This document shows, piece by piece, positions 1 to 7,597 of a stretch of 17,618 nucleotides of DNA (positions are counted from its first letter, which is position 1; each line of letters starts with the position of its first letter). Under the pieces are notes generated by a model that was not told the DNA's origin, made no database searches, and saw only the letters and a list, made by a program, of their open reading frames with translations. A program made the translations under genes and the position numbers. The stretch is taken from assembly GCA_026992215.1 (NCBI GenBank), contig JALXAI010000338.1, forward strand, positions 1 to 17,618, written 5' to 3'. Source of the stretch: Desulfobacterales bacterium (GTDB taxonomy: Bacteria > Desulfobacterota > Syntrophobacteria > B119-G9).

Positions 1-1
1 G

Positions 2-433
2 TGGTACAGCGGCGGGGAAGCCCGGGAACCGGACAGTATCGGTTACGCAGAGTCAATGGATGGAGTTAACTGGCGCAAGTATCCCTTATCGCCAATTTTT
101 ACCCCCGCCGAAGAGGGTTGGGATGGTGAGAAAATAGGTTCTTTCCAGGTAGTAAAAAAGGATGGTGTATACTATGCCTTCTACAATGCCTTTGACTCCA
201 GCATGAACTCTAGAATCGGCGTTGCCAGATCGCTTAATGGGATCAACCACTGGATCAGGTATCCCGGGAATCCGGTCCTCAGGACCGGCCAGAAAGATTC
301 GTGGGATTGTTGTAACGTTTACAAACCGGCAGCAGTAATACAGGGTCATGAGTTGAAGCTCTTTTACAACGCTGCCAACCGGGATCGCAAAGAACAGGTA
401 GGGCTGGCAACGGCGATCTTCACCGGGTGGTAG
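2..433 (+). CDS. Glycosidase-like five-bladed beta-propeller protein, C-terminal part (5' truncated)
   Basis: The reading frame is open from the left edge, so the true start lies outside the window; 143 C-terminal residues are visible. They contain three spaced copies of a blade-like pattern: IGYAES followed by DGVNW, IGVARS followed by NGINHW, and a final VGLATA. Between them lie strands such as YYAFYNAFD and LKLFYNAA. This pattern is typical of the glycosyl hydrolase GH43/GH32/GH130-type propeller superfamily, whose members hydrolyse or phosphorolyse glycosides. The catalytic acids usually sit in the earlier blades, which are missing here, so activity and substrate cannot be judged. The stop codon is 57 bp before the UPF0104-type gene on the same strand, so it may be the upstream member of that cluster. 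The fold call is good; the substrate is unknown. Confidence 0.75.
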   Translation, partial: WYSGGEAREPDSIGYAESMDGVNWRKYPLSPIFTPAEEGWDGEKIGSFQVVKKDGVYYAFYNAFDSSMNSRIGVARSLNGINHWIRYPGNPVLRTGQKDSWDCCNVYKPAAVIQGHELKLFYNAANRDRKEQVGLATAIFTGW

Positions 434-490
434 CAGCCGGATACAGCTTGATTATTGACCTATTCCTGGATGAAATAGATTGATACTACT

Positions 491-1561
491 ATGGCCGTAC
501 GAGCTCAAATAACCTCTCTCGTAGATCAAAGCAAACGATTATTGCGGCACTCTGTAAACTCAAAAACCGTTACACTTTACGGCAGGTTCGGATTTAGCAT
601 CCTCATAAGCGGGATATTCCTGTACTTACTTCTTCACAATCTCGACAGAAGGCTTCTTTTACAAAGCCTGTCAAGAGTATCATTTTTTGACATTGTAATC
701 GCACTGGTTTTCCTTACCATTGATTATTCCTTGAGGGTAGTCAGGTGGTGGTTGATGCTGAGAGAAATGGATTCCAGTCTTACCGTCAAAAGCTGCGTCT
801 GGCCGTACCTGGTGAGCATAGCCATAAACGATGTCCTCCCCCTGCGTGCGGGAGATGCTTTTAGAGCTTTTGGTTTTAAAAAGGAGCTACAGGTACCCCC
901 TTTTCGCATAGTTGGAACCCTTGTAATTGAGCGGGTGCTGGATTTTATCGCGTTGGTGGTACTTTTCTCACTCATTTCAATGAGAATTCCCGGTGGTAAG
1001 ATACCAGGCAGGTTAATCTCATCCGCCTCCTGGTTGGCCATCGTTGCACTTCTATCCATCACTTTTGCAGTACTTTTCCCGCGACAACTTATTGAATTCT
1101 TCAGACGTATCCTGGACATAAGCTTCCCAGGGAAATACGGGTTTAACACACGGATACTGGGTTACCTGGAACATTTTCTGGAGCCGTTAAGATTTCTCAG
1201 GTCATTTAGATTTGCCCTTAAAATGATCGTGACGACGGTGGGTATCTGGTTTTTCGAGGGCAGTGTTTTTATCACAATAGCAAGGGGTGTGCACGCTTTG
1301 ACAAGTACGATGGCTCCCTTGTTATCCATGACTTTAGGAACCCTGGGAACCCTGCTGCCGAGCTCCCCGGGCTACTTCGGAACGTTCGATTACTTTACCA
1401 TGTATGGTATGCTGGCTTGTGGCTCCGATCAGAACATCGCCACGGCTTTTGCCTTAATAGTACACGTGGTTCTCTGGCTCCCGTTTGTCTTAATGGGTTT
1501 CGCATATTACTTTCTGTCAGGCTTAAGCGCTATCCCCAAAATAACCGGAGACGGTTTATAG
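491..1561 (+). CDS. UPF0104 / LPG-synthase-TM family membrane protein (flippase-like), copy 1
   Basis: This 356-residue polytopic inner-membrane protein has about seven to eight hydrophobic segments, starting around residues 34-50 and 65-80. Family hallmarks are visible: NDVLPLRAGD at 113-122, ERVLD at 147-151, and the small-residue loop SSPGYFGTFD at 291-300. The family (UPF0104, YbhN-like) is related to the membrane domain of lysyl-phosphatidylglycerol synthase MprF, which moves lipids across the membrane. The Haloferax protein AglD fuses a GT2 domain to such a region. No aminoacyl-transferase domain is present, so it is not MprF itself. Its position beside GT39 and GT2 genes suggests a role with a lipid-linked sugar, perhaps as a translocator or accessory factor; that is inference. 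The ATG at 491 was chosen because it opens the frame, but its ribosome binding site is weak. Confidence 0.85.
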   Translation: MAVRAQITSLVDQSKRLLRHSVNSKTVTLYGRFGFSILISGIFLYLLLHNLDRRLLLQSLSRVSFFDIVIALVFLTIDYSLRVVRWWLMLREMDSSLTVKSCVWPYLVSIAINDVLPLRAGDAFRAFGFKKELQVPPFRIVGTLVIERVLDFIALVVLFSLISMRIPGGKIPGRLISSASWLAIVALLSITFAVLFPRQLIEFFRRILDISFPGKYGFNTRILGYLEHFLEPLRFLRSFRFALKMIVTTVGIWFFEGSVFITIARGVHALTSTMAPLLSMTLGTLGTLLPSSPGYFGTFDYFTMYGMLACGSDQNIATAFALIVHVVLWLPFVLMGFAYYFLSGLSAIPKITGDGL

Positions 1562-1599
1562 TCGGAATGTTCACACAATTTCCGGTGGATCGAATAGTT

Positions 1600-1700
1600 A
1601 GGAGGTAATTCAAGGTTGAAAGATGGAGATTCATGTCATTGATCCGGAACAATTTACCCTGCCGGCCGATTTAAGAGCGCGTGGAAGAAATGGATGGTAA
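1600..1700 (+). pseudogene. Possible remnant: strong RBS plus a 25-codon ORF resembling a GT4 glycosyltransferase N-terminus
   Basis: AGGAGGT at 1600-1606 is the strongest Shine-Dalgarno sequence in the plus-strand cluster, yet it precedes no long gene. ATG at 1623 opens a 25-codon frame ending at 1700, starting MEIHVIDPEQFTLP. That resembles the first beta-strand of GT4 glycosyltransferases, which often begin with a strand followed by IDPxxFTxPYD, but the frame stops at once. It overlaps the first codons of the FAD gene in a different frame. A TTG at 1616 is better spaced but gives only eight codons. It may be the stump of a deleted glycosyltransferase gene, a short leader peptide coupling translation into the next gene, or chance. 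The resemblance rests on about 14 residues only. Confidence 0.25.
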
Positions 1701-3051
1701 CGAGGAAAAATTGAGAACAACCAAGAAACCGCATGTAGTCGTTATAGGAGCCGGATTTTGCGGCCTTGCGGCGGCCTTTGAGCTTTCAAAAAGGGGAGTT
1801 AGGGTCACCGTAGTCGAAAAAAACGAGGATATCGGGGGACTGGCAAGAAGTTTTCCATTAGGGGAAACTGAACTCGAAGTTTTCTATCACCACTGGTTTA
1901 GAAGTGACAAACACGCGCTGGGCCTCGCCAGGGAACTGGGCGTTCTTGACAGGGTCAGGTTTAAAGAAACCCGCACAGCAACCTATTGTTCGGGGGAGCT
2001 TTTCAGCCTGTATCACCCATTTCACTTACTAAAATTCAAGCCTTTACACCCGCTGGACCGCTTCCGCGTGGGACTGCTCACCCTCCGGGCCCAGTTGCTT
2101 AGAAATTGGAAAGAACTCGAAAGCCAACTCGCAGAGCAATGGCTTATCAGAAAAATCGGATCAAGCGCTTATAATACGTTCTGGAAACCGTTACTGTATG
2201 GCAAATTTGCCGATTTTGCACCTGAAATATCGGCCGTCTGGCTGTGGAATAAATTCAAGCTCAGGGGTGGAAGTCGCGGGAAAAAAGGCCAGGAAACCCT
2301 TGGATACTACGCCGGCAGTTTCGCTGCCTTCGCGAATCGAATCAAAGAATACGTTGAGGCGAAAGGAGGAAGCTTTATCACTCGATTTCCCGTTGAGGAG
2401 ATCCTGGTGGCGGGAAACAGGGTTACAGGATTAAAATCGGGGGACAAAATTATCCGCGCTGACATGATAATTGCTACGCCTCCACTTCCAGTAACAGCAG
2501 GCTTGATAAAAGATTATGTTTCCCCTGATTACACCCGGCGGCTTCAACGAATAAAATACCTGGGGAACATCTGCGTGGTATTAGAACTCAAACATAGGTT
2601 GTCAAAGTATTACTGGATAAATGTAAACAGTGAGAAATTTCCTTTCGTCGGAATTGTTGAACACACAAATTTCCAGCCGGCAAGAATGTATGGAGGCAGG
2701 CATATCGTGTACCTTACAAAGTACCTCCCCCCATCCGATCCGCTGTTTTCCATGGATGCTAAAGAACTTATGGATCTTTTTGTCTCGTATTTGAGCAGGA
2801 TTTTTCCTTCATTCAAACCAGATTGGATAAGAAATTACCACGTTTGGAAAGCCCGCTACACTCAACCGATAGTTGAGCGTCATTACAGCAAGCTGATACC
2901 ATCGTCTGAAACACCGCTCGAAGGGTTTTACATATCCAGCATGGCACAAATTTATCCCGAAGACAGGGGCACAAATTATGCCATTCGCGAGGGGCGCGCC
3001 ATAGGCGAAAAAATAGCCCGAAAGGTGACGAGCGAGGGAAAAACAAGTTAA
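1681..3051 (+). CDS. FAD-dependent oxidoreductase, amine-oxidase / protoporphyrinogen-oxidase-like
   Basis: This soluble flavoprotein of about 456 residues belongs to the NAD(P)/FAD-dependent amine-oxidase superfamily. The N-terminal dinucleotide fold is clear: VVVIGAGFCGLAA (GxGxxG around residues 23-28), acidic E46 at the end of the second strand, and IGGLARSF at 51-58. The C-terminal FAD-contact motif YPEDRGTNYAIREGR lies near 425-439. A HHWFR segment follows at 70-74, where related flavin mutases and desaturases place substrate residues. Superfamily members include protoporphyrinogen oxidases, phytoene desaturases and UDP-galactopyranose mutase. The surroundings (GT39, GT2, flippase-like) argue for a sugar or polyprenyl substrate rather than haem. 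The substrate is not identifiable. The GTG at 1681 is the longest start and ATG at 1690 is a reasonable alternative; neither has a strong ribosome binding site. Confidence 0.82.
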   Translation: MEEMDGNEEKLRTTKKPHVVVIGAGFCGLAAAFELSKRGVRVTVVEKNEDIGGLARSFPLGETELEVFYHHWFRSDKHALGLARELGVLDRVRFKETRTATYCSGELFSLYHPFHLLKFKPLHPLDRFRVGLLTLRAQLLRNWKELESQLAEQWLIRKIGSSAYNTFWKPLLYGKFADFAPEISAVWLWNKFKLRGGSRGKKGQETLGYYAGSFAAFANRIKEYVEAKGGSFITRFPVEEILVAGNRVTGLKSGDKIIRADMIIATPPLPVTAGLIKDYVSPDYTRRLQRIKYLGNICVVLELKHRLSKYYWINVNSEKFPFVGIVEHTNFQPARMYGGRHIVYLTKYLPPSDPLFSMDAKELMDLFVSYLSRIFPSFKPDWIRNYHVWKARYTQPIVERHYSKLIPSSETPLEGFYISSMAQIYPEDRGTNYAIREGRAIGEKIARKVTSEGKTS

Positions 3052-3076
3052 ATCAAATTCGGCAAGAAAAGCAAGA

Positions 3077-4714
3077 ATGGACTCACGCAGCGGAACCGAT
3101 ACGATCTCACACCCAGTGCCCTCCGGAGCCATAAAAGGGTTATCTTTTCCGGCTATTGCCCTGACAATCCTGCTGTTGATCGTGTACCTGCCCATTTTTC
3201 TCTCTTTTCCCGGAAGGGATTCAGGAGTTTTTCTTTACGCGGGTCAAAGGATACTCGAAGGAAAGGTACCATACGTCGATTTCTGGGATCATAAGCCCCC
3301 GGTCGTCTACCTGATTAACGCCACGGGGCTGTATCTTGGTGCCGGATCGGTATACGGAGTGCGAACTATCGAATTGCTGTGCCTCTTTCTTGCTGCCGCA
3401 TTTTCTTTTGCCGCGTTGAAAAAGGCGTTTGGCACGCTTCCCGCCCTGTGTGCTTCTGCCATATGGATTTTGAATCTGCCCAACGTCATTGAAAACGGGA
3501 ACTTCACGGAGGAATACGGACTTGTATGCCAGTTTGGCGCGGTATTGCTGTTCACGTTAGCACTTGAGAAAGAAAAACACATCTTTTATGGACTCGGGAT
3601 CGGTATCCTGCTCGGAATCGCATTTTTCCTGAAACAAAACCTGGTTGGCGTGTGGGGAGCAATAGCGATTTACTGCCTTTACGAGTTTTTCGTGAAAAAG
3701 AACGTCGGGATAATAAAAAACATCTTTTTCCCCATGGTTGCGGGTTTTTTACTGCTGGGGTTTATAACGGTCGGCTTTTTCGTCGTGAAACACGGAATGG
3801 CTCAATTCTGGGACTGCGTGTTCAAATACAACTTCTGTTACACGGCAGGCAAAAGCGCCCGACTTCGATTCCATTCTATCTGCAGCGGTATGGGTAGCTT
3901 TCCCGCGTGGGTTTCCGTGGTGGTGGTTTCCGGGTGGTTTCTGGCATTTCTTTATGTAAAAAACCCTTCGCCAGAGAATAACTCGGCACTTTTTCTAACG
4001 GTTCTTTCAATCCTTCTCTTCCCTGTCGAACTTCTGCTCAGTTCCCTCTCGGGAAGGAGCTACGACCACTACTTCTTATCCTACCTGCCCTTTATTTCTT
4101 TACTATCAGGTTTCTTCATATATTTTATTGTTGAGCAGGCACAATCACTAACTTTCGCCATTAAGTACCTTAAAGTGAATCCTGGTTATTTCGTCGTATT
4201 CTTTCTCATGCTGGCGGCGGTGTTCACACAGAGCAAAATAGTACATGAAAAATACCTCGTTAATGTGCTGAACACGAGACCCGATAAAAAGGAACAGATC
4301 ATAAAAAACATTGCATCATACGTGGCAGCCGTTACGAACCAAGGTGATTACGTACTCGTATGGGGCGATGAACCGATCATTAATTTTTTGTCCGGGAGAA
4401 CGTCCCCTTCAAGGTTTTTTTACCAGTATCCTCTCGTGACAAGAGGTTATTCAAGTAGGAGTCTCATAAAAGAGTTCATTGACGACGTGCAAAACCACCA
4501 TACTCCCATTATTATAGACACACCGGGCAATATCTTGCCCCCGCTCGACGAAAAAGAAAGAAGTACCTGGCACCTCAGCGCTCGAGCCCGAGCCTACGGT
4601 TACTCCAAACCTCCCGACCTCATTGGCAAATTTTATGATTACGTCGGAAAAAACTATGAGCTTGCGAAAAGAATAGGGCACTGGGACATTTACATAATAA
4701 GAAAAAAGCGTTGA
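3077..4714 (+). CDS. GT39-family (ArnT/PMT-like) membrane glycosyltransferase 1
   Basis: This 545-residue GT-C integral membrane protein starts with a short cytoplasmic segment and a first helix at about 26-44. The first periplasmic loop carries the family's catalytic signature: RDSG with D48, then DHKPP at 71-75, corresponding to the acidic residue and the KPP motif of ArnT-type enzymes. About ten further hydrophobic segments run to around residue 385, followed by a soluble domain of about 160 residues expected in the periplasm (IIIDTPGNILPP near 474). GT39-like enzymes take a sugar from a polyprenyl-phosphate carrier and transfer it to a lipid, glycan or protein outside the cytoplasmic membrane. 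Donor and acceptor cannot be read from the sequence. The gene follows the FAD gene by 25 bp and precedes a second GT39-like gene by 68 bp, consistent with an operon. Confidence 0.85.
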   Translation: MDSRSGTDTISHPVPSGAIKGLSFPAIALTILLLIVYLPIFLSFPGRDSGVFLYAGQRILEGKVPYVDFWDHKPPVVYLINATGLYLGAGSVYGVRTIELLCLFLAAAFSFAALKKAFGTLPALCASAIWILNLPNVIENGNFTEEYGLVCQFGAVLLFTLALEKEKHIFYGLGIGILLGIAFFLKQNLVGVWGAIAIYCLYEFFVKKNVGIIKNIFFPMVAGFLLLGFITVGFFVVKHGMAQFWDCVFKYNFCYTAGKSARLRFHSICSGMGSFPAWVSVVVVSGWFLAFLYVKNPSPENNSALFLTVLSILLFPVELLLSSLSGRSYDHYFLSYLPFISLLSGFFIYFIVEQAQSLTFAIKYLKVNPGYFVVFFLMLAAVFTQSKIVHEKYLVNVLNTRPDKKEQIIKNIASYVAAVTNQGDYVLVWGDEPIINFLSGRTSPSRFFYQYPLVTRGYSSRSLIKEFIDDVQNHHTPIIIDTPGNILPPLDEKERSTWHLSARARAYGYSKPPDLIGKFYDYVGKNYELAKRIGHWDIYIIRKKR

Positions 4715-4782
4715 AAAAAAGAAGGGTTCCGGGTAAGAGGATTTTCGTTTCAAAATAACATAAAAAATACCAGGTAAGGTTT

Positions 4783-6495
4783 ATGGTGAAATCTGCCAGC
4801 GACAACAACAAGAATTTTATCGCTCTGGTGTCCGGGATGGTCGATAAATTTTTCTGCTACCTGGAATCAAACCTGTTCAGTACCCTGTGTTTCATGTTCG
4901 TAGTTAGCCTGGCGATTCGTGTGGCGGTGACACCGTTCGGGAGAGTTCTTCGCGAAGATGCTTTCATATATCTTGCCAAAAGCCTGGAAATAACAAAGGG
5001 CGACTTTGTCCCATCCCTCTCCTACCCTATTGGTTGGTCGCTTTTCATGGCTCCTTTTTTCCTGATATTTAAAAGCGCCTCAATCCTGAAAAATATGCAC
5101 TTTGCTAGGTTGCTTTCTGACATGGTTGGAGCCCTGGCCATTTTTCCATTTTATCTGCTGGCAAAAGAGATAATGCCCAGAAGGGCCCTGATACTTGCTC
5201 TCATGTTATTCACCTTTTGTTCCCAGCTGATTATTTCAGCTACATCAGCGTACAGTGAACCTCTATTTACCGTTCTTTTACTTTTTTCCCTTTTATTTGT
5301 GTCCGAAAGCCGCCAAAAACGATCCGGTATCTTCAATGCAGCCTTTTTTGCCGGGCTTTGTTACTGGGTAAGGACCAACGGTATCTTTGTACTGGTACTC
5401 GTCATTGTATCCGCTATTTACCTGAGGCACGAGATCGCTGGATTCCGTTATGCGGACATCGGACTCGTGATCGTCATATTTTTAATCACTTCCGCACCCC
5501 ACCTTTACCTCAGGTACCACTACTTTGGGTCTCCCACCTATTACGGATCGAACAGCAAATTTTTCGTGGACACCTTTGCAAAAGTGTGGAGCAATAACAT
5601 TGGCGTGCCATCCCTGCTTGACTATCTCAAGACTCATACGCCGGGTGACTGGATTAACAGGTTCCTGGTTCACGGCTTTTTTGAACTTATCTTTTATGAC
5701 TTCATCTACAAGACGCTTACACCATTGCTCACTTTTCCTTTCCTATACGGGGTTATTCGCTACATGAAGCGAAAAGAACTTTTCCCGCTTCTAGCTACCA
5801 TGGCAATATGGATAGCAGGCCTCAGCCCCGTCTGGGCAATTTTCGACAACCCGAGACATTTTTACCCCTTAATGCCACTGGTTTTAATATTTACCGCCCT
5901 GGCTATTTATGATATGTTTCGAAACCATAGATTGCGCGCCCTTTTACAAGCTTTGTTCATCCTGGTTTTTGTAGGCTTTTCGCTGGTAACTCCTGTTAAA
6001 GACCTGGTCAGCCCAGAAGAAGCCTGGGCGGAGGACGGAATGACATGGGCAAAGTGGGTGGCAGAACACGTCAGGGGGAAAATTGCGATAATTGAAGGGG
6101 GCGATCTCATTATGATGAACTTGCCGGATACCCGGGTCGGAGGTGTCGGACAGTACGACCTGTATGCTCCAAAGTCAGGGCTGAGCATCGTCAGACCCGG
6201 TTATTTTTCGAACTTGCACGATGCGATGAAGTGGTTAGAAAAGGCAGGAGTAACACACATCGTACTGGATGACATTAACATTGACAGAAGGCCTTATCTG
6301 AGATCTCTCCTGAGCGGAAACAAGACTCCTCCTTACCTTGTGAAGCTGTACGATAACCACAACACCAGCTCGAAGTGGAAAGTGAGAATCTTTGCGATAA
6401 ACTGGGACGTCTTTGAAAGATACGACAAACTTAAAGAACCACGCACACATTCTGCCGGTTCAGGAACGCGCAGCGATGTTCCAGGGGCGAAATAG
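4783..6495 (+). CDS. GT39-like GT-C membrane glycosyltransferase 2
   Basis: This second GT-C glycosyltransferase has 570 residues. After a first helix near 33-50, the periplasmic loop holds the acidic pair E58-D59 with Y63, followed by YPIGWSLFMAPF near 81-92. This is the usual arrangement in GT39-like proteins that lack the KPP motif. About ten membrane segments follow, and a soluble C-terminal domain begins near residue 405 (SPEEAWAEDGMTW). It is clearly divergent from the upstream GT39 protein, so the two probably add different sugars or use different acceptors rather than being a recent duplication. The ATG at 4783 follows AGGTAAGG at a short but workable distance. A polyprenyl-phosphate sugar donor is expected from the family; the identity of the sugar is unknown. 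Confidence 0.82.
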   Translation: MVKSASDNNKNFIALVSGMVDKFFCYLESNLFSTLCFMFVVSLAIRVAVTPFGRVLREDAFIYLAKSLEITKGDFVPSLSYPIGWSLFMAPFFLIFKSASILKNMHFARLLSDMVGALAIFPFYLLAKEIMPRRALILALMLFTFCSQLIISATSAYSEPLFTVLLLFSLLFVSESRQKRSGIFNAAFFAGLCYWVRTNGIFVLVLVIVSAIYLRHEIAGFRYADIGLVIVIFLITSAPHLYLRYHYFGSPTYYGSNSKFFVDTFAKVWSNNIGVPSLLDYLKTHTPGDWINRFLVHGFFELIFYDFIYKTLTPLLTFPFLYGVIRYMKRKELFPLLATMAIWIAGLSPVWAIFDNPRHFYPLMPLVLIFTALAIYDMFRNHRLRALLQALFILVFVGFSLVTPVKDLVSPEEAWAEDGMTWAKWVAEHVRGKIAIIEGGDLIMMNLPDTRVGGVGQYDLYAPKSGLSIVRPGYFSNLHDAMKWLEKAGVTHIVLDDINIDRRPYLRSLLSGNKTPPYLVKLYDNHNTSSKWKVRIFAINWDVFERYDKLKEPRTHSAGSGTRSDVPGAK

Positions 6496-6529
6496 AGCAA
6501 TTTTTTCAAGGGAGTCAAGGGGAACAGAT

Positions 6530-7597
6530 ATGAAGACTGGAGAAATGCTGAAGTATAAAGTGGGACCCGAAAGCGTCTCCAAGGTCCGCAGGATCAAGGA
6601 AAGCCCGGCAAGGAAAAAACCGAGAAAATTGTTCATCCAGATACCCTGTTACAACGAGGAAAAAACACTTCCTATCACAATTTCCGAGTTACCGAAAAAA
6701 ATCGAGGGAATTGACGAAATAGAAGTTCTCATCATAAATGACGGCAGCACAGATAACACTGAGCAGGTGGCAAGAGAGCTTGGAATCAAGCACATTGTAT
6801 CCTTCACTACCCACAGGGGGCTGGCCCAGGCCTTTGTCGCCGGAATAAACAGGTGCCTGGAACTCGGCGCGGACATCATAGTGAACACCGATGCAGATAA
6901 CCAGTACTGCGCGGACGATATTGAGAAGCTCGTGGAGCCCATCATTAGGCGTGAAGCGGACATGGTAATCGGAGACCGCCAGGTAGATACCATCCAGCAT
7001 TTTTCCCCGGTGAAAAAACTTCTCCAGAAGGCTGGAAGCTGGGTTATTCGTAAAATATCGCAGACACCGGTCACAGATGTAACGAGTGGTTTTCGCGCTC
7101 TATCCAGGGAGGCCGCGATACAGATAAACGTGTTTTCACGTTTCACCTACACCCTGGAAACCGTTATACAGGCCGGAAACAAGAACCTCGCGGTAAAGTC
7201 CGTGAAGGTGCGTACCAATCCCAAGACAAGGGAGTCACGATTGTTTAAATCGATCCCTGATTACCTGAGAAAATCCCTGGTCACCGTGTTGCGTGTCATA
7301 ACGGTGTATCGGCCCTTCCGCATCTTTACTCTTATAGGTTCCATCGTTTTTGCGGCCGGATTCGTGCTAGGGATGAGATACGTGGTAAATACATTCATTC
7401 TTGAGCACCCGGGCAGAACGTACATGCAGTCCGTGGTACTCTCGGGGGTGCTCCTGCTTATGGGAGTTCTCATCATTCTTATAGGCTTCCTCGCGGACTT
7501 GATAGCCGTAAACAGGGGTTTGAACGAAGAGATTCTCCAGAGAGTAAAAAAGCTGGAGTACAGGTTGAATGGGGTGAGTTCCGAAAAGGATGAATAA
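6530..7597 (+). CDS. GT2 glycosyltransferase with two C-terminal membrane helices (polyprenyl-phosphate sugar synthase type)
   Basis: The protein has 355 residues from the ATG at 6530. I prefer this start because AAGGGGAAC lies just upstream and because earlier in-frame starts (6413, 6476) overlap the preceding gene. A basic N-terminal extension of about 33 residues precedes the GT-A domain: IQIPCYNEE near 36-44, INDGS at 69-73, and the metal and nucleotide-sugar motif NTDADNQY at 119-126. DVTSGFRA at 183-190 is typical of DPM1-like members. Two hydrophobic segments near 265-290 and 302-328 anchor the C-terminus, followed by a short cytoplasmic, coiled-coil-like tail. The expected reaction is transfer of a sugar from a nucleotide donor to undecaprenyl phosphate in the cytoplasm, feeding the GT39 enzymes upstream. 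Its stop codon overlaps the next start (TAATG), implying translational coupling. Confidence 0.85.
   Translation: MKTGEMLKYKVGPESVSKVRRIKESPARKKPRKLFIQIPCYNEEKTLPITISELPKKIEGIDEIEVLIINDGSTDNTEQVARELGIKHIVSFTTHRGLAQAFVAGINRCLELGADIIVNTDADNQYCADDIEKLVEPIIRREADMVIGDRQVDTIQHFSPVKKLLQKAGSWVIRKISQTPVTDVTSGFRALSREAAIQINVFSRFTYTLETVIQAGNKNLAVKSVKVRTNPKTRESRLFKSIPDYLRKSLVTVLRVITVYRPFRIFTLIGSIVFAAGFVLGMRYVVNTFILEHPGRTYMQSVVLSGVLLLMGVLIILIGFLADLIAVNRGLNEEILQRVKKLEYRLNGVSSEKDE

Noticed and set aside
491..1561. MprF (lysyl-phosphatidylglycerol synthase)
   Set aside because: Only the membrane-domain-like part is present; the C-terminal aminoacyl-transferase domain is absent.
2809..3195. 128-codon minus-strand frame across the FAD/GT39 junction
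   Set aside because: Antisense to two supported genes and without recognisable motifs.
6413..6529. Longer N-terminus for the GT2 gene ending at 7597
   Set aside because: It would overlap the upstream GT39 gene by 83 bp, while the ATG at 6530 has a good AAGGGGAAC site.
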